Origin: Apilactobacillus kunkeei
GTDB taxonomy: Bacteria; Bacillota; Bacilli; Lactobacillales; Lactobacillaceae
Direction: 5' to 3'
Assembly (NCBI RefSeq): GCF_005930975.1
Contig: NZ_VBSE01000040.1
Span: 62,001-126,000, forward strand
Length of the DNA: 64,000 nt
Part shown: positions 48,901-57,300 of the stretch, piece by piece
Layout: the number at the start of each line of letters is the position of its first letter
Position numbering within the stretch: position 1 is the stretch's first letter
Translations under genes and position numbers: made by a program
Notes under the pieces: model-generated
Seen by the model: the letters and a program-made list of their open reading frames with translations, nothing else
What the model was told of the DNA's origin: nothing
Database searches by the model: none

Positions 48901-51183
48901 ACCTGATTTTAGGAAGATAGCGTGGTTTGAACCAACCGAGTTAATGTTGATAGGTCCGAAGTAAGGCACGTTGTAAGTACTATCAGAGTTAGTAACTCCA
49001 ACCTTTAAGTTACCTCGTGAACCAATGTTAAAACTACCTTGACCGACGTTGTTAATTAAACCACCGTAAGTTGATTGGTGACCGGCGTATGAGTTCCAAA
49101 CAGAAACGTCAGGGACAGAATCCATAAGGATTTGCATAACCCCACCATTGATAACATTAATTTGTGTTTGTTTAGAACCTTGAATGTCAACAGGTTGGTT
49201 GTAGTAACCAGAAATACCATTGTATCCTTCGTAGTTCAAAGTACCACCGTTGATGTTGATTGAAACGTTAGCGCCAGAGTAAATCGCACCACCGAATAGG
49301 TTCTTTTGGTTGTTGTAAAGTTGAGGAATAATGTTTAATGTAGCATTCTTGTTAATGTTTAGAGATGCTCCAGCATTCTTCAACCAAACACCCCAAGTTG
49401 AACCGTCAGCGATAGTAGCAGCTCCCCCGTTACCACCACGAGGAATTAAAGTCATCTTAGAGTTTTCACCTAATGTGAAGTTACCAGTAACAACAACGTT
49501 AGTACCACCTAAGGCAGGTGAAGTATTACCAAAGTAGTTTGAGTTAGGTTCTAGAATGAAGTTATTAACTTCAAGGTTTTCTTGATTACCTGAACCTTCG
49601 ATTAATACATTACTTTGGAATGGAGAAGTGTAGTAAATTGAAGCGGTTGGTACTAATACATTAACGTTTCCACTGAAGTAAGTATCATTGTTGTATGAAC
49701 TTAGCAATTGTGGACCAACATAGTTAATGTTACTGAAGTGGAATACCGCTCCGTTTTCAGCACGGAAAGCACCAAAGTAGTTTGCACCATACATAGTTTG
49801 GAAGTTTTGTAGGTAAACATCTAGTGAACCAGAACCAACACGGTTAATGGTGTAGTTGTTACCATGGAAGTCCATCATGTGGTTTTGACCGTCAACAGTA
49901 ATAGTTGCGGAATTGGTATTAACAGTTCCATCGTTTTCACCGTTCGTAGCATTAGTTAAATCAATATCATTAGCTAAACGAATGGTATTAATGTTGTTGG
50001 CAATATTTCCACCAACATTTCCGTTGGTAGTAGATCCAGTCATTGCTGATGAGTATTGTTGTCCGTTTTGAACGTAAACAATACCTTGGCTTGCTTGGTT
50101 AACAACGTCATTGTAACCTGCTTGATAGTCAGCAGTGCCAGTAGTAATAGTTTGAACAGAACCATTACCTTGATAAGCGTTACTGCTATTGAAGTATGCG
50201 TTCATCGCATCTCTAGCACCACGGTAAGCTTGGTCGTAAACGTTAGTACTATCATTTGTGTTACTTGATAGATAGTAATCTTTAGTTTGACCTCCTGAGC
50301 CTTGTGTAACACCTTGCCATTTACCACTTTCAGCGTCAGCCATACCTTGTTGTTGCAAAGCATAGTTTACACCTTGGTCGAACGCTTTACGTAAACCGAT
50401 TGCATTAGCATACTTGTTTCTGTCATTAACAATTACGTCGGTGTTAGCAGTTGGAATATTAATAGCTTGAGTAGGTGAAGTAACCTTTACGGAAATGTTA
50501 TTAGCAGTATTAACCTTATTTAACATTGTTGACTCGTAAGTGGCAACTGAGTTGGATGCATCCTTAGGATTATCAGCTCCACCTTGGTTAATGTTGTTAG
50601 GGTTGCTGTAATTTAAAGGTGTTCCGTCAGTTGGATTAGTTGCTTCGGTGGTAGTAGTTGTTGTTTGCGTCTTAGCAGCATTACCGTTATCACCTGCTGT
50701 TTTTCGCTTGTTTGCGGAACCTTGTGTACCCGAGTTAGCGTCAGCATTGTCGTTTTGGAATCCATCTTGTTTAGTAACGGTGTTACCATAGTAATTATAA
50801 TCTTGGTTACCAGCACCCACGCCTTGTGTTTTTTGTACATATGCATTCATTGCTGATTGAGCACCAGCATAACCAGCATTGTAATAGTTAGCGGCTTGAC
50901 CTGACATAGTACTTGATTGGTTACCTTTATTTTGGTAAGCATCAGTGTATCCTTGTTGGATCTGACTACTGTATTTTGCAGTTTCATCACTATTATTAAA
51001 TTGATTATCGGCACTTGCAGCAACAGTATCAGCCGATGCAGAGACATTGGTATTCATCATGCCATAGGCAGATGCTCCTAAAAAGGCCAATGTGGCAATA
51101 GATACAACTACCCATTGTTTTTTAACCTTTTTCATTATTTTTTTATCATTAGATTTCATAAATTCATTTTTGTTATATTGCAT
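36973..51183 (-). CDS. Gene C: 4736-aa giant secreted surface fibre protein
   Basis: One frame of 14,211 bases, started at the ATG at 51183 (MQYNKNEF) because it has an 8-nt-spaced SD and matches the paralogues. A longer in-frame start at 51225 lacks an SD and would put 14 unmatched residues before the signal. The signal is KKVKKQW then a hydrophobic core, with a likely cut at SASA-DT. A beta-helix head lies at about 380-830 and is very close to that of gene D, followed by a VQFVGPLT beta domain at about 830-950. The stalk at 960-4400 has Tyr/Ala/Gly repeats, including 228/219-aa tandem copies near residues 1480-2200. A pre-anchor module beginning IPVPDGLDP and a basic tail with SHHSESYARTYV-like text lead to two SLAP-like modules at about 4590-4736. 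No LPXTG and no cysteine seen. A surface adhesive role is inferred. Confidence 0.95.
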   Translation of the reverse strand: MQYNKNEFMKSNDKKIMKKVKKQWVVVSIATLAFLGASAYGMMNTNVSASADTVAASADNQFNNSDETAKYSSQIQQGYTDAYQNKGNQSSTMSGQAANYYNAGYAGAQSAMNAYVQKTQGVGAGNQDYNYYGNTVTKQDGFQNDNADANSGTQGSANKRKTAGDNGNAAKTQTTTTTTEATNPTDGTPLNYSNPNNINQGGADNPKDASNSVATYESTMLNKVNTANNISVKVTSPTQAINIPTANTDVIVNDRNKYANAIGLRKAFDQGVNYALQQQGMADAESGKWQGVTQGSGGQTKDYYLSSNTNDSTNVYDQAYRGARDAMNAYFNSSNAYQGNGSVQTITTGTADYQAGYNDVVNQASQGIVYVQNGQQYSSAMTGSTTNGNVGGNIANNINTIRLANDIDLTNATNGENDGTVNTNSATITVDGQNHMMDFHGNNYTINRVGSGSLDVYLQNFQTMYGANYFGAFRAENGAVFHFSNINYVGPQLLSSYNNDTYFSGNVNVLVPTASIYYTSPFQSNVLIEGSGNQENLEVNNFILEPNSNYFGNTSPALGGTNVVVTGNFTLGENSKMTLIPRGGNGGAATIADGSTWGVWLKNAGASLNINKNATLNIIPQLYNNQKNLFGGAIYSGANVSININGGTLNYEGYNGISGYYNQPVDIQGSKQTQINVINGGVMQILMDSVPDVSVWNSYAGHQSTYGGLINNVGQGSFNIGSRGNLKVGVTNSDSTYNVPYFGPININSVGSNHAIFLKSGAVKPFQTNSGTSGQTLSGNINAYTVAVTQADGSKQYLYNFNLPSGSNQYSGIDFNGDNKQGTISGNTLDIADVPAVQFVGPLTKQTNSDGTVTVTGYAKLSNYKELNNQPIYVGVASSNSNPANYNSLTAVPNTTQKDDYSKADPNLYVTTVDTTGYTGGIIPISYTFAKGANTNYIGMRLHYGINSVNSILTPTGYNSTVEGYKDAGNGKVVEDTTNGDMQIANGTTANIQAGINDALSDSINNSSDSKNSEPFATKTNADYLASYSSIQAGYAAFDPSNPNQDYTQLASYANSASPSAFAQGYREAAYQSGLNDARFNKTTVQGNANYAEAQNQYNQAYQAALNAGPGVSVNTIISQNNLPTVTSNGTAASAVTTAISDAQGALAFISDEQAATINGTNYQAIKNDKAKLNAYNDAETGYNNALSVDHNADNPDTNADKAETAGFEYGQSLINGGLSSSTPTATAPHMTNLQAAISGYNAAQAAISKANNTNIAIIQRGIKSGTHTSMNTDGYQGDLTAYQSVKYGAYMGLANQSDSSLNSLEKVGYNAVVIPVATQLGQQAFMSKSGNTPTGVAALSDAGKQAFINAYNQAQTDYNAGQSQGLTDAQANNKTSNVPSNIPSSVINSDAYKLGYKGSVDGYADGSLTSAGTQNAKDSKAQPAYNDAYNAAYALGRQTAGGNDYVQYKQPKASDADYKTGYSQAQQGHDDGYNDAKSTPNPQPTKSSTIPYVTGYKSGVADEQADATNAANDQGYVDGGNDFLNNVTRPTTVAQINNKSVQYTTNYFKAFDASQQGFIDAQANKTANPSQYSDAKQQAAYQAGFQAFSTVQAKLASDSQSEANADNANNKLESVTNDTFKAFMASLRKTSYTNVENNNGNLYKLIANNYQFAQASYDKGKKQAADDTKAKGTDVYSQLAIDQYNDGHSDGYQAAKTSDSPTPTKSSADSYVQGFNKGVSDEQRDASNAADAQAYSDGQNDFLNNVTRPQQTSQLNGKSVNGTINYFNSYDAAEAGFIDGIANSANNTNKYTNATLQAAYSAGYNAAVNKVRAQLNNDEQNINSADTPASSDTTADKSVTAANEVFKANYDSLKGINHTPDSNINTQGNLYKDINNVYSKEAGQKYNEGIDAVQKDKNAKSANTIEQLAIDQYNTGHADGYEAAKNSSNPQANSTAASYVQGFSKGVSDEQTDAANAANSQAFVDGQNDFLNNVTRPQTVSQLSGKSTTATTNYFNAYDAAEDGFKDALSQTAKNTSKYTDTDLQNAYNNGYDTAVNKVQAQLTKDEQDVNNANTPASSDTTADKSVTAANEVFKANYDNLKDVAHTADSKVNTNGNLYNDINTIYSQSAGNKYNAGLAAVQQNKNATSSNTIEQLAIDQYNDGHTDGYEAAKTSDNPTPTKSSATSYTQGFHQGVSDEKAAQQGFKADVLRAEQQTDPDHPSNDGQSDAFKGAADALKNVYDNGGNQPHITNSAGYSDDYVNAYNLEIDKANAANEQAKNDMTNGVAKNSDNINEDSKNNATKAIYNHAYDQVATGFGAGLNSTNGTNYPSNADQQYGYNTATGYETGKSLAAGYQAAMNDFLAGKTDSSANAAPGYADTMKALVAAKNGTANPSTSALSKYAYSQELATKNAINDSINGNTKGNVPDGVDPDVYNEAYKAAKDGFADGSTSGAVQSTNKDNTDTSLSYTASYTQALNAARAQQGAKDYVNGTINSNSQNTDPSYAAGITAATSGFNDGKSGQDNTATSSNPAAYAIGLAAGQSAKRGIDEAQSTNDPSKLIGDARNAYYGVKDAYADVENNEKPSTGVSGVQTGSQAYTSAYNDALTTAQAKANDGASAFAGQTAPASKLNSDGTYNPSNDDNDKAYASGYNQALAGYNAAKSGNIDSTNTNSSYQAGVGLAKDLQTGINIAKTNSGQASDPAQQAAIDAVKQAYTDAKNGVDNPTNVPSNDAAYAKIYQDAYNQVKQDAKNDINNGVQNYLSGGNKSGNSDIDSQQSDAAFDKAAQGYIDGSAAGATNQHPNDVAYTKGFDAAKSVQQAIADKQNNTNNSSDSSKNPDNTAYNNAAQGYTDGLAAVTSSTTPAQTGVEYTTAYNQALKDGQTAYNTGVNNALSSLSGSENDGNPIGSYGTNSPLGGVAKQGFDDVKAGFDNEIQNALGNNPTPISNPNAANTEGTKLAQSVENAITTALASADNINAPKISGINNDGLTNDINGAIAEAYKNYRDASATDKNGNFTTPTSFTPAQQLAYNDAIAKLQSEEKANLKAAQQDVMRNNVDNHKDSNVDIYNKAKAMVDGISDANDDNPTNDSKYASDNKDAYDQGKDLGVKNRATGAQAYLNGSSEPAGSDALSGAQKTGYDLARLGFQEATDTNGTAPSKPNDPNYMAGYDAAKAVKAVERNNANNDKNATYADKASATQAQSGYTDAITAFKNASDPANVNDAFANQSPAYTQAYKDTVDKLKQDYQNGRDQFKNGQLTADTTGIANADEQKAVQQGLADENAGFTAGLTGDTTFKPANGAQSDGQSLGQKVKSEIQAANDSGHTVDTGSKILDDAINKARQAVENDSTVSDTNYPEGLSDLAKQVYMASVDSFKASYQNGVNSVVTSGATKPAPAANDNSFTQKGASDATAAIDAGFAGTDKPNALDAAYQLGQDARNGYLKAIGQNTTPTTSDAANTGNQAASQAITDQTSTPAGNTSLDDKSEVYKLAYKAVKTNSVVESSKNDGALRFSKGQIEPTATDQVSQIAKDAYDAAAKGYADARDGKIDSNRQDDAYKTGIKAYQDAQAGIKLANQQTSAGQGVPATDPNNDNKPLSDSEKLAYQAVMDAYNGVNETNPGNPIYDEAYKQALNDKTSAEQKGATAELTGNEQPVTALQQSIYDNGKNEAKTGYENAQQDMTSSVTDYNTGVNQKDAENGAALAFQDALNGKPQSAPTQASEVFKDAYNKAYAESQGYIKDGEAAANKKQNPNLSGSSAKNRLTQAAYDQFTNGYNTQMANVDSNAGYPTNNQTPMFSDGVNKAKEVQAAIANYENSGFVNGTDKTDALQTLADQAYQDGINGNTDYKSTNIEPSDAQALEKTDVYSKIQDYATNVVNGAKALFNNDNQDSTKGDSLKINPAKAANDKAFNKGLDQASAALKDAMQNDSSMDAKYDPQTLAGRVYFATKMAYNQVAPNGSSEYNGKVDVANDATAKATYDAALANAKRIASQSSQDASNNVDNSANYSGLAKIVYDGTHSLAKGAFSDALKGINADKYTGNDEGSITYQAVQNAINDYLTNDGQAKRDPNKANISADKADVYTAAYNQALAMVNKAAGHGLSMYQAGNSDEQISSSQSPNDSLNKVAVESARRAKAGHDDSINNEGHVSDDNKSIAEDSSYLAGLKGAKDADKGVEMALADSTKAPDADASQAEKDGFNGTVDGYHKASTDGSITPEDIDSYVSNNLGDKSVAYRDAFKNAYLDGLKVAKKGADAANANQLDSTKGQNGAAQKAQSQGYQDANNAFLDKLHGIDDKDATSNTPASVSGRQRATQYLLALQDVADGHPNTSSQDADYQNGLAIAQAALQQAVSDGKANKQLPDNLTQIPVPDGLDPVAYRDAYAGILSGFYNGYNSKSTDSGSTDAYYNIAFGIGYAKGKASIPTDTSAPSDFLNNRKMPTITDPAVAKAYKQQYDEAKSGFYDGLYNRGSKSNNAYYKASYKLAQDGLAGMRLAAKGDTKQHRKMLKNESASFVEGYNAYLKGVAAAKRTLKKNKKLSAKDLLNKDKLYSYTFKKGLKHEIKIQRTHGKKFGTRRALERFAIPKNIYTHHSESYARTYVATYKKEMKRHMPRYIYNVGTIFTHNHVKFTRHTRIRKYAYSARYNSTVFKVVGVKYYKNRIPRYRLSNGAVVTASQAVQNAYYKKHFKKYRVIKPTGVLIHTGKTFTKRNSVRRLYRGEVFHVRKVVKFYGITRLYIGKNEYITSNKTFVKAVIK
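43380..44170 (-). repeat. Gene C segment homologous to the gene B 999-bp duplication
   Basis: This part of the gene C stalk carries AMNDFLAGKTD, then a GYxDTMxAL block, a YSQEL block, GxxDYxxGTI and a DARNAYYGVKDAY block. The same motifs occur in the same order in gene B at about 27500-28350. The FLAGKTD block is nearly identical in both. It is shared stalk material between neighbours, by common descent or gene conversion. Confidence 0.75.
44600..46760 (-). repeat. Gene C 228/219-aa tandem repeats, about three copies
   Basis: The landmark encoding NNVTRP occurs at 45251, 45935 and 46592, giving steps of 684 and 657 bases (228 and 219 codons). Each copy has SYxQGFxxGVSDEQ, then DGQNDFLNNVTRP, NYFxxYDAAExGF, a Lys/Asp/Gln segment, ASSDTTADKSVTAANEVF, GNLYxDIN and EQLAIDQYNxGHxDGYEAAK. 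The two lower-numbered copies share long near-identical DNA stretches around the SSDTTADK segment, so they separated more recently. Confidence 0.87.
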
Positions 51184-51191
51184 AATTATCA

Positions 51192-51198
51192 CTCCCTT
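51192..51198 (-). promoter_or_regulatory. Shine-Dalgarno deciding the gene C start
   Basis: The minus strand reads AAGGGAG, eight bases before the ATG at 51183. It lies inside the alternative 14-codon N-terminal extension, which argues that the extension is leader rather than protein. Confidence 0.88.
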
Positions 51199-51235
51199 AT
51201 ATCTATACATATACAAGTTGTCCATTTACTTACTA

Positions 51236-51273
51236 TAATCTAACACTATTTTACCCTTATGTTTATAAAAAAA
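51236..51273 (-). promoter_or_regulatory. Conserved leader element upstream of gene C
   Basis: It matches 36828-36865 upstream of gene B at 31 of 38 positions without gaps. The minus strand contains a T run, then TAAAATAGTGTTAGATTA. A shorter core, AGTGTTA, also occurs 61-67 bases before the gene D start. Promoter function is plausible but a -35 hexamer is not evident. Confidence 0.5.
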
Positions 51274-51342
51274 CCTTATGCTTTCGTCTTTTTTAACTTT
51301 TCTTAATAAAATATGAAATTAATTAATTTATTAAATATGTAT

Positions 51343-51378
51343 AAAAAAAGATGCTGGAAAATTCCAACATCTTTTTTT
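51343..51378 (-). terminator. Rho-independent terminator of gene D
   Basis: An 11-bp stem (AGATGCTGGAA with TTCCAACATCT) has a 3-base loop and is flanked by seven A and seven T. The single plus-strand C/A mismatch becomes a U.G pair in minus-strand RNA. The A/T symmetry could allow weak function in the other direction, but no gene on the plus strand needs it. Confidence 0.9.
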
Positions 51379-51385
51379 GTTAATG

Positions 51386-54300
51386 CTACTTAATAATAGC
51401 CTTAACGAATGTCTTGTTTGAAGTTACGTATTCACCCTTACCAATGTATAGACGGGTAATTCCGTAGAATTTAACCACTTTCTTAACATTAACAATTTCA
51501 TTTCTGTGAAGTCTTCTTACAGAATTCTTCTTAGTAAATGTCTTGCCTCTGTGGATCAATGTTCCAGTAGGTTTGATTACGCGGAACTTCTTAAATTGTT
51601 TTCTGTAGTAAGCATTCTTAACTAGAGAAGTAGTAGTTACATAAGCACCGTTGCTTAGATGATATCTAGGAACACGGTTCTTGTAGTAAGATACTCCAAC
51701 AACTCTAAATACAGTTGAGTTGTATCTTCTTGAGTACTTGAACTTCTTAATTCTTGAACGCTTGCTGAAGAATACACCCTTGTGAGTGTAGATAGTACCA
51801 GTGTTGTAAATGTATCTTGGCATGTGAATCTTCATTTCATGCTTAAATGCCTTTACATATGCTTTAGCATAACTAGCAGAATGAGCATTGTACAAGTTAC
51901 TTGGAATTGAGTGATGCTTGTTAGCACTTCTAATTCCAGCTTTGCGACCTTGAGCACTTTGGATAGCAGCTTCATGTTTGTATGCTTCCTTGAATGCATA
52001 AACATAAACTTTATCCTTACCTAATAAGTCCTTCTTTGAAAGTTTCTTATTATTCTTAAGTGTTCTCTTAGCTGCAGAGATACCCTTTAGGTAACCCTTG
52101 TAACCTTGAGCAAATTCAGCTGGCTTACTCTTAAGTAGTTCACGGGAAGCTTTGCTGTCACCCTTCTTAGCTAACTTGATACCAGCTAAACCATCCTTAG
52201 CAGCTTGGTAACTTGCTAGGTAGTATTGACTTGATGAGTTAGCCTTCTTACCACTCATACCAGCTTCGAAACCATCTTGAGCTTCCTTGTATTGTTCTGC
52301 GTAAGCCTTAGCTTCTTCAGCGTTCTTAGGAGTAGCCTTCTTGTTGTTCAAGAAGTCTTGTGGAGCGCTTGTAGGTTTTTGAGCTGAATCCTTACCAGTC
52401 TTGTAACCGATAGCGTAAGCATCATTGTAGTATGGCTTAGTTGAGTTAGAGTTGCTTGGCTTTTGAGCAGCACCGTCTGTAAATCCACTTAGGACACCAG
52501 CGTAAACTTCTCTGTAAGCAACAGGATCAACACCAGCAGGAACTTCAATGCTGTTTAGGTCAGCAGGAAGCTTCTTACCAGCTTTACCATCGTTAGTTGC
52601 GTTTGCAATAGCAGTTTCAGCAGTAGTTACACCGTACTTGTAGCTTGCGTCATTGTTTGATGCATCTGGCTTACCATTTGCAACGTCTTTAAGTGCTTGT
52701 GCGAATTGGCTACCCTTTTGAGTTCCTTCTTGTGCAGCAGGAGTGTTAGTAGTGTCAGCAACACCATCTAACTTGTTCTTGAAGGCAGTTTCTTCATCAT
52801 TTCTAGCACTTTGGTATACGGCCTTAGCTAATGGATTGGCTTGGCTATCTGAGTTGTCAGCAGCGTTGTCGCGTCCATCGTTAGCACCCTTAGCAGCAGC
52901 GTCTTGGGCAACTGGTAGAGCACTCTTGTATGCGGCAGCATATACTGGGTCTTCCTTAGCTAGTTGGTCGTCATTTAATGGAGTAGTACCATTCTTAACG
53001 GCGTTGTATGCATCCTTTGTACCACGGTATACATCACCAGCAAGAGTATCAGCATTAGTACCAGCGTACTTAGCATCCTTAGATGGGTCATTTGATTGAG
53101 CATCTAGTAATGCTTGTTTAGCATCGTCAACACCTTGGTTGAATTGTTTATCATCCTTAGTTGAAGGGTTTGCCTTCTTAACATCGTTAGCATGATCAGC
53201 TGAGTTTGATTTATTGTCGTTTAACAATGCTTCAGCACCAGCTTCTAAGTTCTTCTTAGCAGCGTCAGCGTATGCTTGGTATTCAGCCTTACCATCATCA
53301 AATGCCTTTTGATCAATTGGATCATTGCCATTTGCTTGAGCATTGTTATCGTTGTTCTTAGCTGCAGTGTAACCACTCATCACATTCTTGTAAGCATTGA
53401 TAAATGCTTGCTTGTCAGGAGCAGTTGACTTGTCAGCAGCTTCTTGAGCTTTTTGATCAAGGTTAGCTGTTGGATCTTCACCATTTGCATCAGCAGCCTT
53501 AGCAGCAGCTAATCCAGCTTGGTGACCAAGTTCTTGTGAGTTAACAGCCTTGTATACAGGTGAAACATCTGTAGCATCGGTTGTTCCCTTACCAGCATCT
53601 TGTAGCGCCTTAACAGCTTCGTTGTAAACAGCCTTTTGACCATCATCGAAGTTTGAAGGAGCAGCAGGAACATTGTTCTTGTCAGATGCATCGTTGTAAG
53701 CCTTGATACCAGCTAAGTAAGCAGGTCTGTCAGCTTGTCCCTTAGTGTAACCAGCCTTTTCAGTGTCACTGTTTGGATCAGCAACGTTACCGTTAGTTAA
53801 TCCTTCGTCGTAACCCTTTTGAGTATTGTCGGCAGCAGCCTTGTATACATCAGCTAGAGCTGGTTGACTTGGAGCAACAGTGTTCTTGCTATCTGGGTTT
53901 ACAACTGATTGCTTACCTAGTTCAGCAGCATCCTTAGCTGATTTTAATGCAGCATTGTATGCTTGCTTGTAAGCAGCTGGCTTATCTGAATCATCGTTAT
54001 CTGGTAATTTTGATTCATCTTGACCATTAGCAATTGCATCCTTAACAGCCTTGATAGCATCAGCAGCACCCTTACCGGCGTCACTGTCGTCATTTGTGTT
54101 GTTTTCAGCATTCTTAACACTTGCTTCAATACCCTTAGCCGCGTCAACACCCTTGTTGTATGCTGGGTTATCAGTTGTATCGCTAGTATTAGTTGGGTCT
54201 GCTAAGTAGGCATTTAAACCTTTCTCAGCATCGTTGTAAGCATCTGTGTAGGCTGGGTTGTTTGGTTGTTGGTTAGCCTTACCATCAACAAAGTCCTTAG

Positions 54301-57300
54301 CACCTTGTGCTGAGTCTTGCATTTGGTTGTAAACAGCTTTACCAACACCATCGTTGTCAGCAACACCTGCATCATGAGCGTTCTTACCAGCGTTGTCCTT
54401 TGAGTTAGCCTTCAATGCAGCATTGTAAGCAGCTGTATAAACATCTGCGTTGTTTGCATTGTTGCCCTTAGGGTCAGCAGTTGGGTTTTGAACACCATTT
54501 GCAAGGTCTGCCTTAGCTTGTGCTTTAGCCTTTTGAGCATCGTCATAAGCTTTTTGTTCAGTAGATAGATCATCGTTACCAGTAGCAACAGTTGGTCTAG
54601 TAGCTGCTGAAGCACCATCGATTAATGACTTACCATAGTTGTAACCTGAGTCCATACCTTTGTTATCTGAACCATCGGCATTCTTAGGAGCAGCAGTTTC
54701 ACCGTTCATGGCAGCGTTGTAACCAGTTTGTGCATCCTTGAAACCATTGTTTAATTCATCCTTAAGGTCTTGTGAACCTTCAGCACTGGCATCAGCAGTC
54801 TTTTGACCAGAAGTCAATTGGCTAACACCCTTGTTGTAAGCTCTAGGACCAGCTTCATTAATAGCCTTGTAACCAACTAATTCCATTTGGTTTAGACCAT
54901 CTGAAGATAGTCCCTTCAATGCAGTGTAAGCACCATACTTGATGTATTGGTATGCAGTAACATCTGTGCTCTTTTCACCATCTAACTTAGAAGGATCAGT
55001 TTGCTTAGCTTCGTCACTATCTTTACCATGAGTTCTGGCAGCACTGATAGCTTGTTGAGTTAAATCGTAAGCTGATTGAGCAGTATCTAGGTTAGTCATG
55101 TGATCTGCAGTTTGAGTTGGTCTAGCTTCACTGTAACCACCATTGATGATTGATTGTGCATAGTCGAATACTGATGATTCTGACTTGTTAGCATTGTTAT
55201 CAGGGTTAGCTTGGTTTGGACCAACCTTCAATGCGTTTTCATAACCCGTCTTAGCATCGTTGTATGCGGCTTGTTGACCAGCAGATAACTTCTTGTATGC
55301 GTCACTTGTAGTACTGATAGTACCAGCTTGTTCATCCTTGATGAAGTTAGCAACACCTTGCCAGTTATCGATTTGAGCCATTACAACAGCATTGTTAGTG
55401 AATGGGTTGCTTTGAGCATTTGCCTTAGCATGACTAATTACCTCTGCAGGGTTCTTTCCAGCAGCGATATCCTTAATAGCCTTGTTATATGCATCTTGGT
55501 ATGCTTGTTGACCAGCAAGGTATTGAGGGTTAGTTGAGTTGCTCTTGTTTTGTTGAGCATCAGTAACACCAGCCATATAAGCAGCTTGATCAAAACCTTG
55601 TTGTAGAGCTGTTGGGTTGTCTGAGTTCTTGTATGCGTCAGACTTAGTAATGTCTTGGTTAGGGTTAGCTTGGAAAGCTTGGTAACCAGCTTGGACATTG
55701 TTGTAAGCAGCTGAGTAATCAGGACTTGTTTGGGTTGTGAAATCACGGCTTGCTCTCATGTTATTGTTACCGTTAACCATATCAGTCAAGGCATCATTTT
55801 GAGCTTGTTGAATAGTAGAAGTACTACCATTACCAACAGTAACACTTGCACCTTGAGTTAGGTTACCGTTAGCATCTGGGTTAAAACTTTCGATGCTTGT
55901 AGCGTAATCACCATTAGAAGAAACGTTTGGTCCTAATAATGAATCAACACTATTGATAACGTAACGTAACTTAACACCTACGTTAGTAGTATCTTGACCA
56001 GCTGGAATGTCATAGCTGATTGGAATAATTCCACCGTTGTAGTTATCAGGAATAGTGATTGCTTTAGTGTATTTAGCAGTATCTACTTTTGATACACTAT
56101 CAGACACATTATCACCTGTGGCTTGTGTTAATGAGTTATAAGTTACAGTTCCAGATTGTGGAGTTGCACCAGATGCAATACCAACATATAAAGGAACATC
56201 GCTTAGGTGGTTTTGTTGTTTCAAGTCTTCAATTTGGTTGAAGTTTGAAATTCTAGCATAAGCTTTAACTGTGGTAGTTCCATCATCGTTCTTTTGCTTG
56301 CTGATAGGACCAACAAATTGAACAGCTGGAATATCCATAATTTCAAGCTTGTTACCTTGGATGGTACCACTTACCTTGTTTCCGTTTAGATCAATACCAG
56401 TGTATGTGTTTGATCCGGAAGGAACATTAAAGCTGTATAGGTATTGTAGGTGTCCACCTTGGATAACACCAACAGTGTTAGCAGAAATGTTTCCACCAGT
56501 ACCAGTGGTTGAAGCTCCAGTATTAGTTTGGAATTGCTTAACTGCACCTGATTTTTGGAAAATTACGTGGTTAGCACCAACGGAGTTAATGGTGATAGGT
56601 CCATAGTAAGGAACGTTGTAAGTTGAATCAGAGTTTGTAACTCCAACATTCAAGTTACCACGAGAAGCAATGTTGATGCTTCCTTGACTTAGGTTATTAA
56701 TTAAACCACCATAAACGGCTTGGTGTTGACTATTGTATGAATTATAAGTTGTTACATCAGGAATACTATCCATCAATACTTGTAGGATACCACCATTAGT
56801 AACGTTGATTTGAGTTTGGCTTGATCCTTGTAAATCAACTGGTTCGTTGTAGTAACCTGAAATTCCCTTGTAACCTTCGTAGTTTAGAGTACCACCATTA
56901 ATATTAACATTTACTTGATTACCTGCATAAACAGCTCCACCAAAGATGTTACTTTGCTTGCTGTAAAGTTGAGGAATAATGTTCAATGTAGCGTTCTTGT
57001 TGATGTTTAGTGAAGCTCCACTTGACTTCAAGAAAACACCCCACACAGAACCATCAGCGATAGTTGCTGCATTAGCGTTACCACCACGAGGAATCAAAGT
57101 CATCTTTGAGTTTTCACCTAAAGTCATGTTACCTGAAACGACAACGTTAGTACCACCGTTAACTGGTGATGTGCTACCGAAGTAGTGAGAGTTAGGTTGT
57201 AAGATAAAGTTATTAACTTCTAGGTTTTCTTGGTTACCATTACCTTCAATTGTGACCTTGCTTTGGAATGGTGAAGTGTATGTGGCGTCTGAAGTTGTTG

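Larger units (their letters stand above)
51184..51385. other. Intergenic region between genes D and C (202 bases)
   Basis: It holds the gene D terminator (51343-51378), AT-rich sequence, the leader element at 51236-51273 and the gene C SD at 51192-51198. Nothing else is recognised. Confidence 0.85.

Noticed and set aside
36973-51183. LPXTG or other sortase signal at the C-termini
   Set aside because: I looked at all four visible C-termini. They end in basic SLAP-like modules with no LPXTG-like motif, no hydrophobic helix and no terminal charged tail.
51184-51225. Fourteen-codon upstream extension of gene C
   Set aside because: The SD lies within it, and the paralogues all start at the QYNK position.
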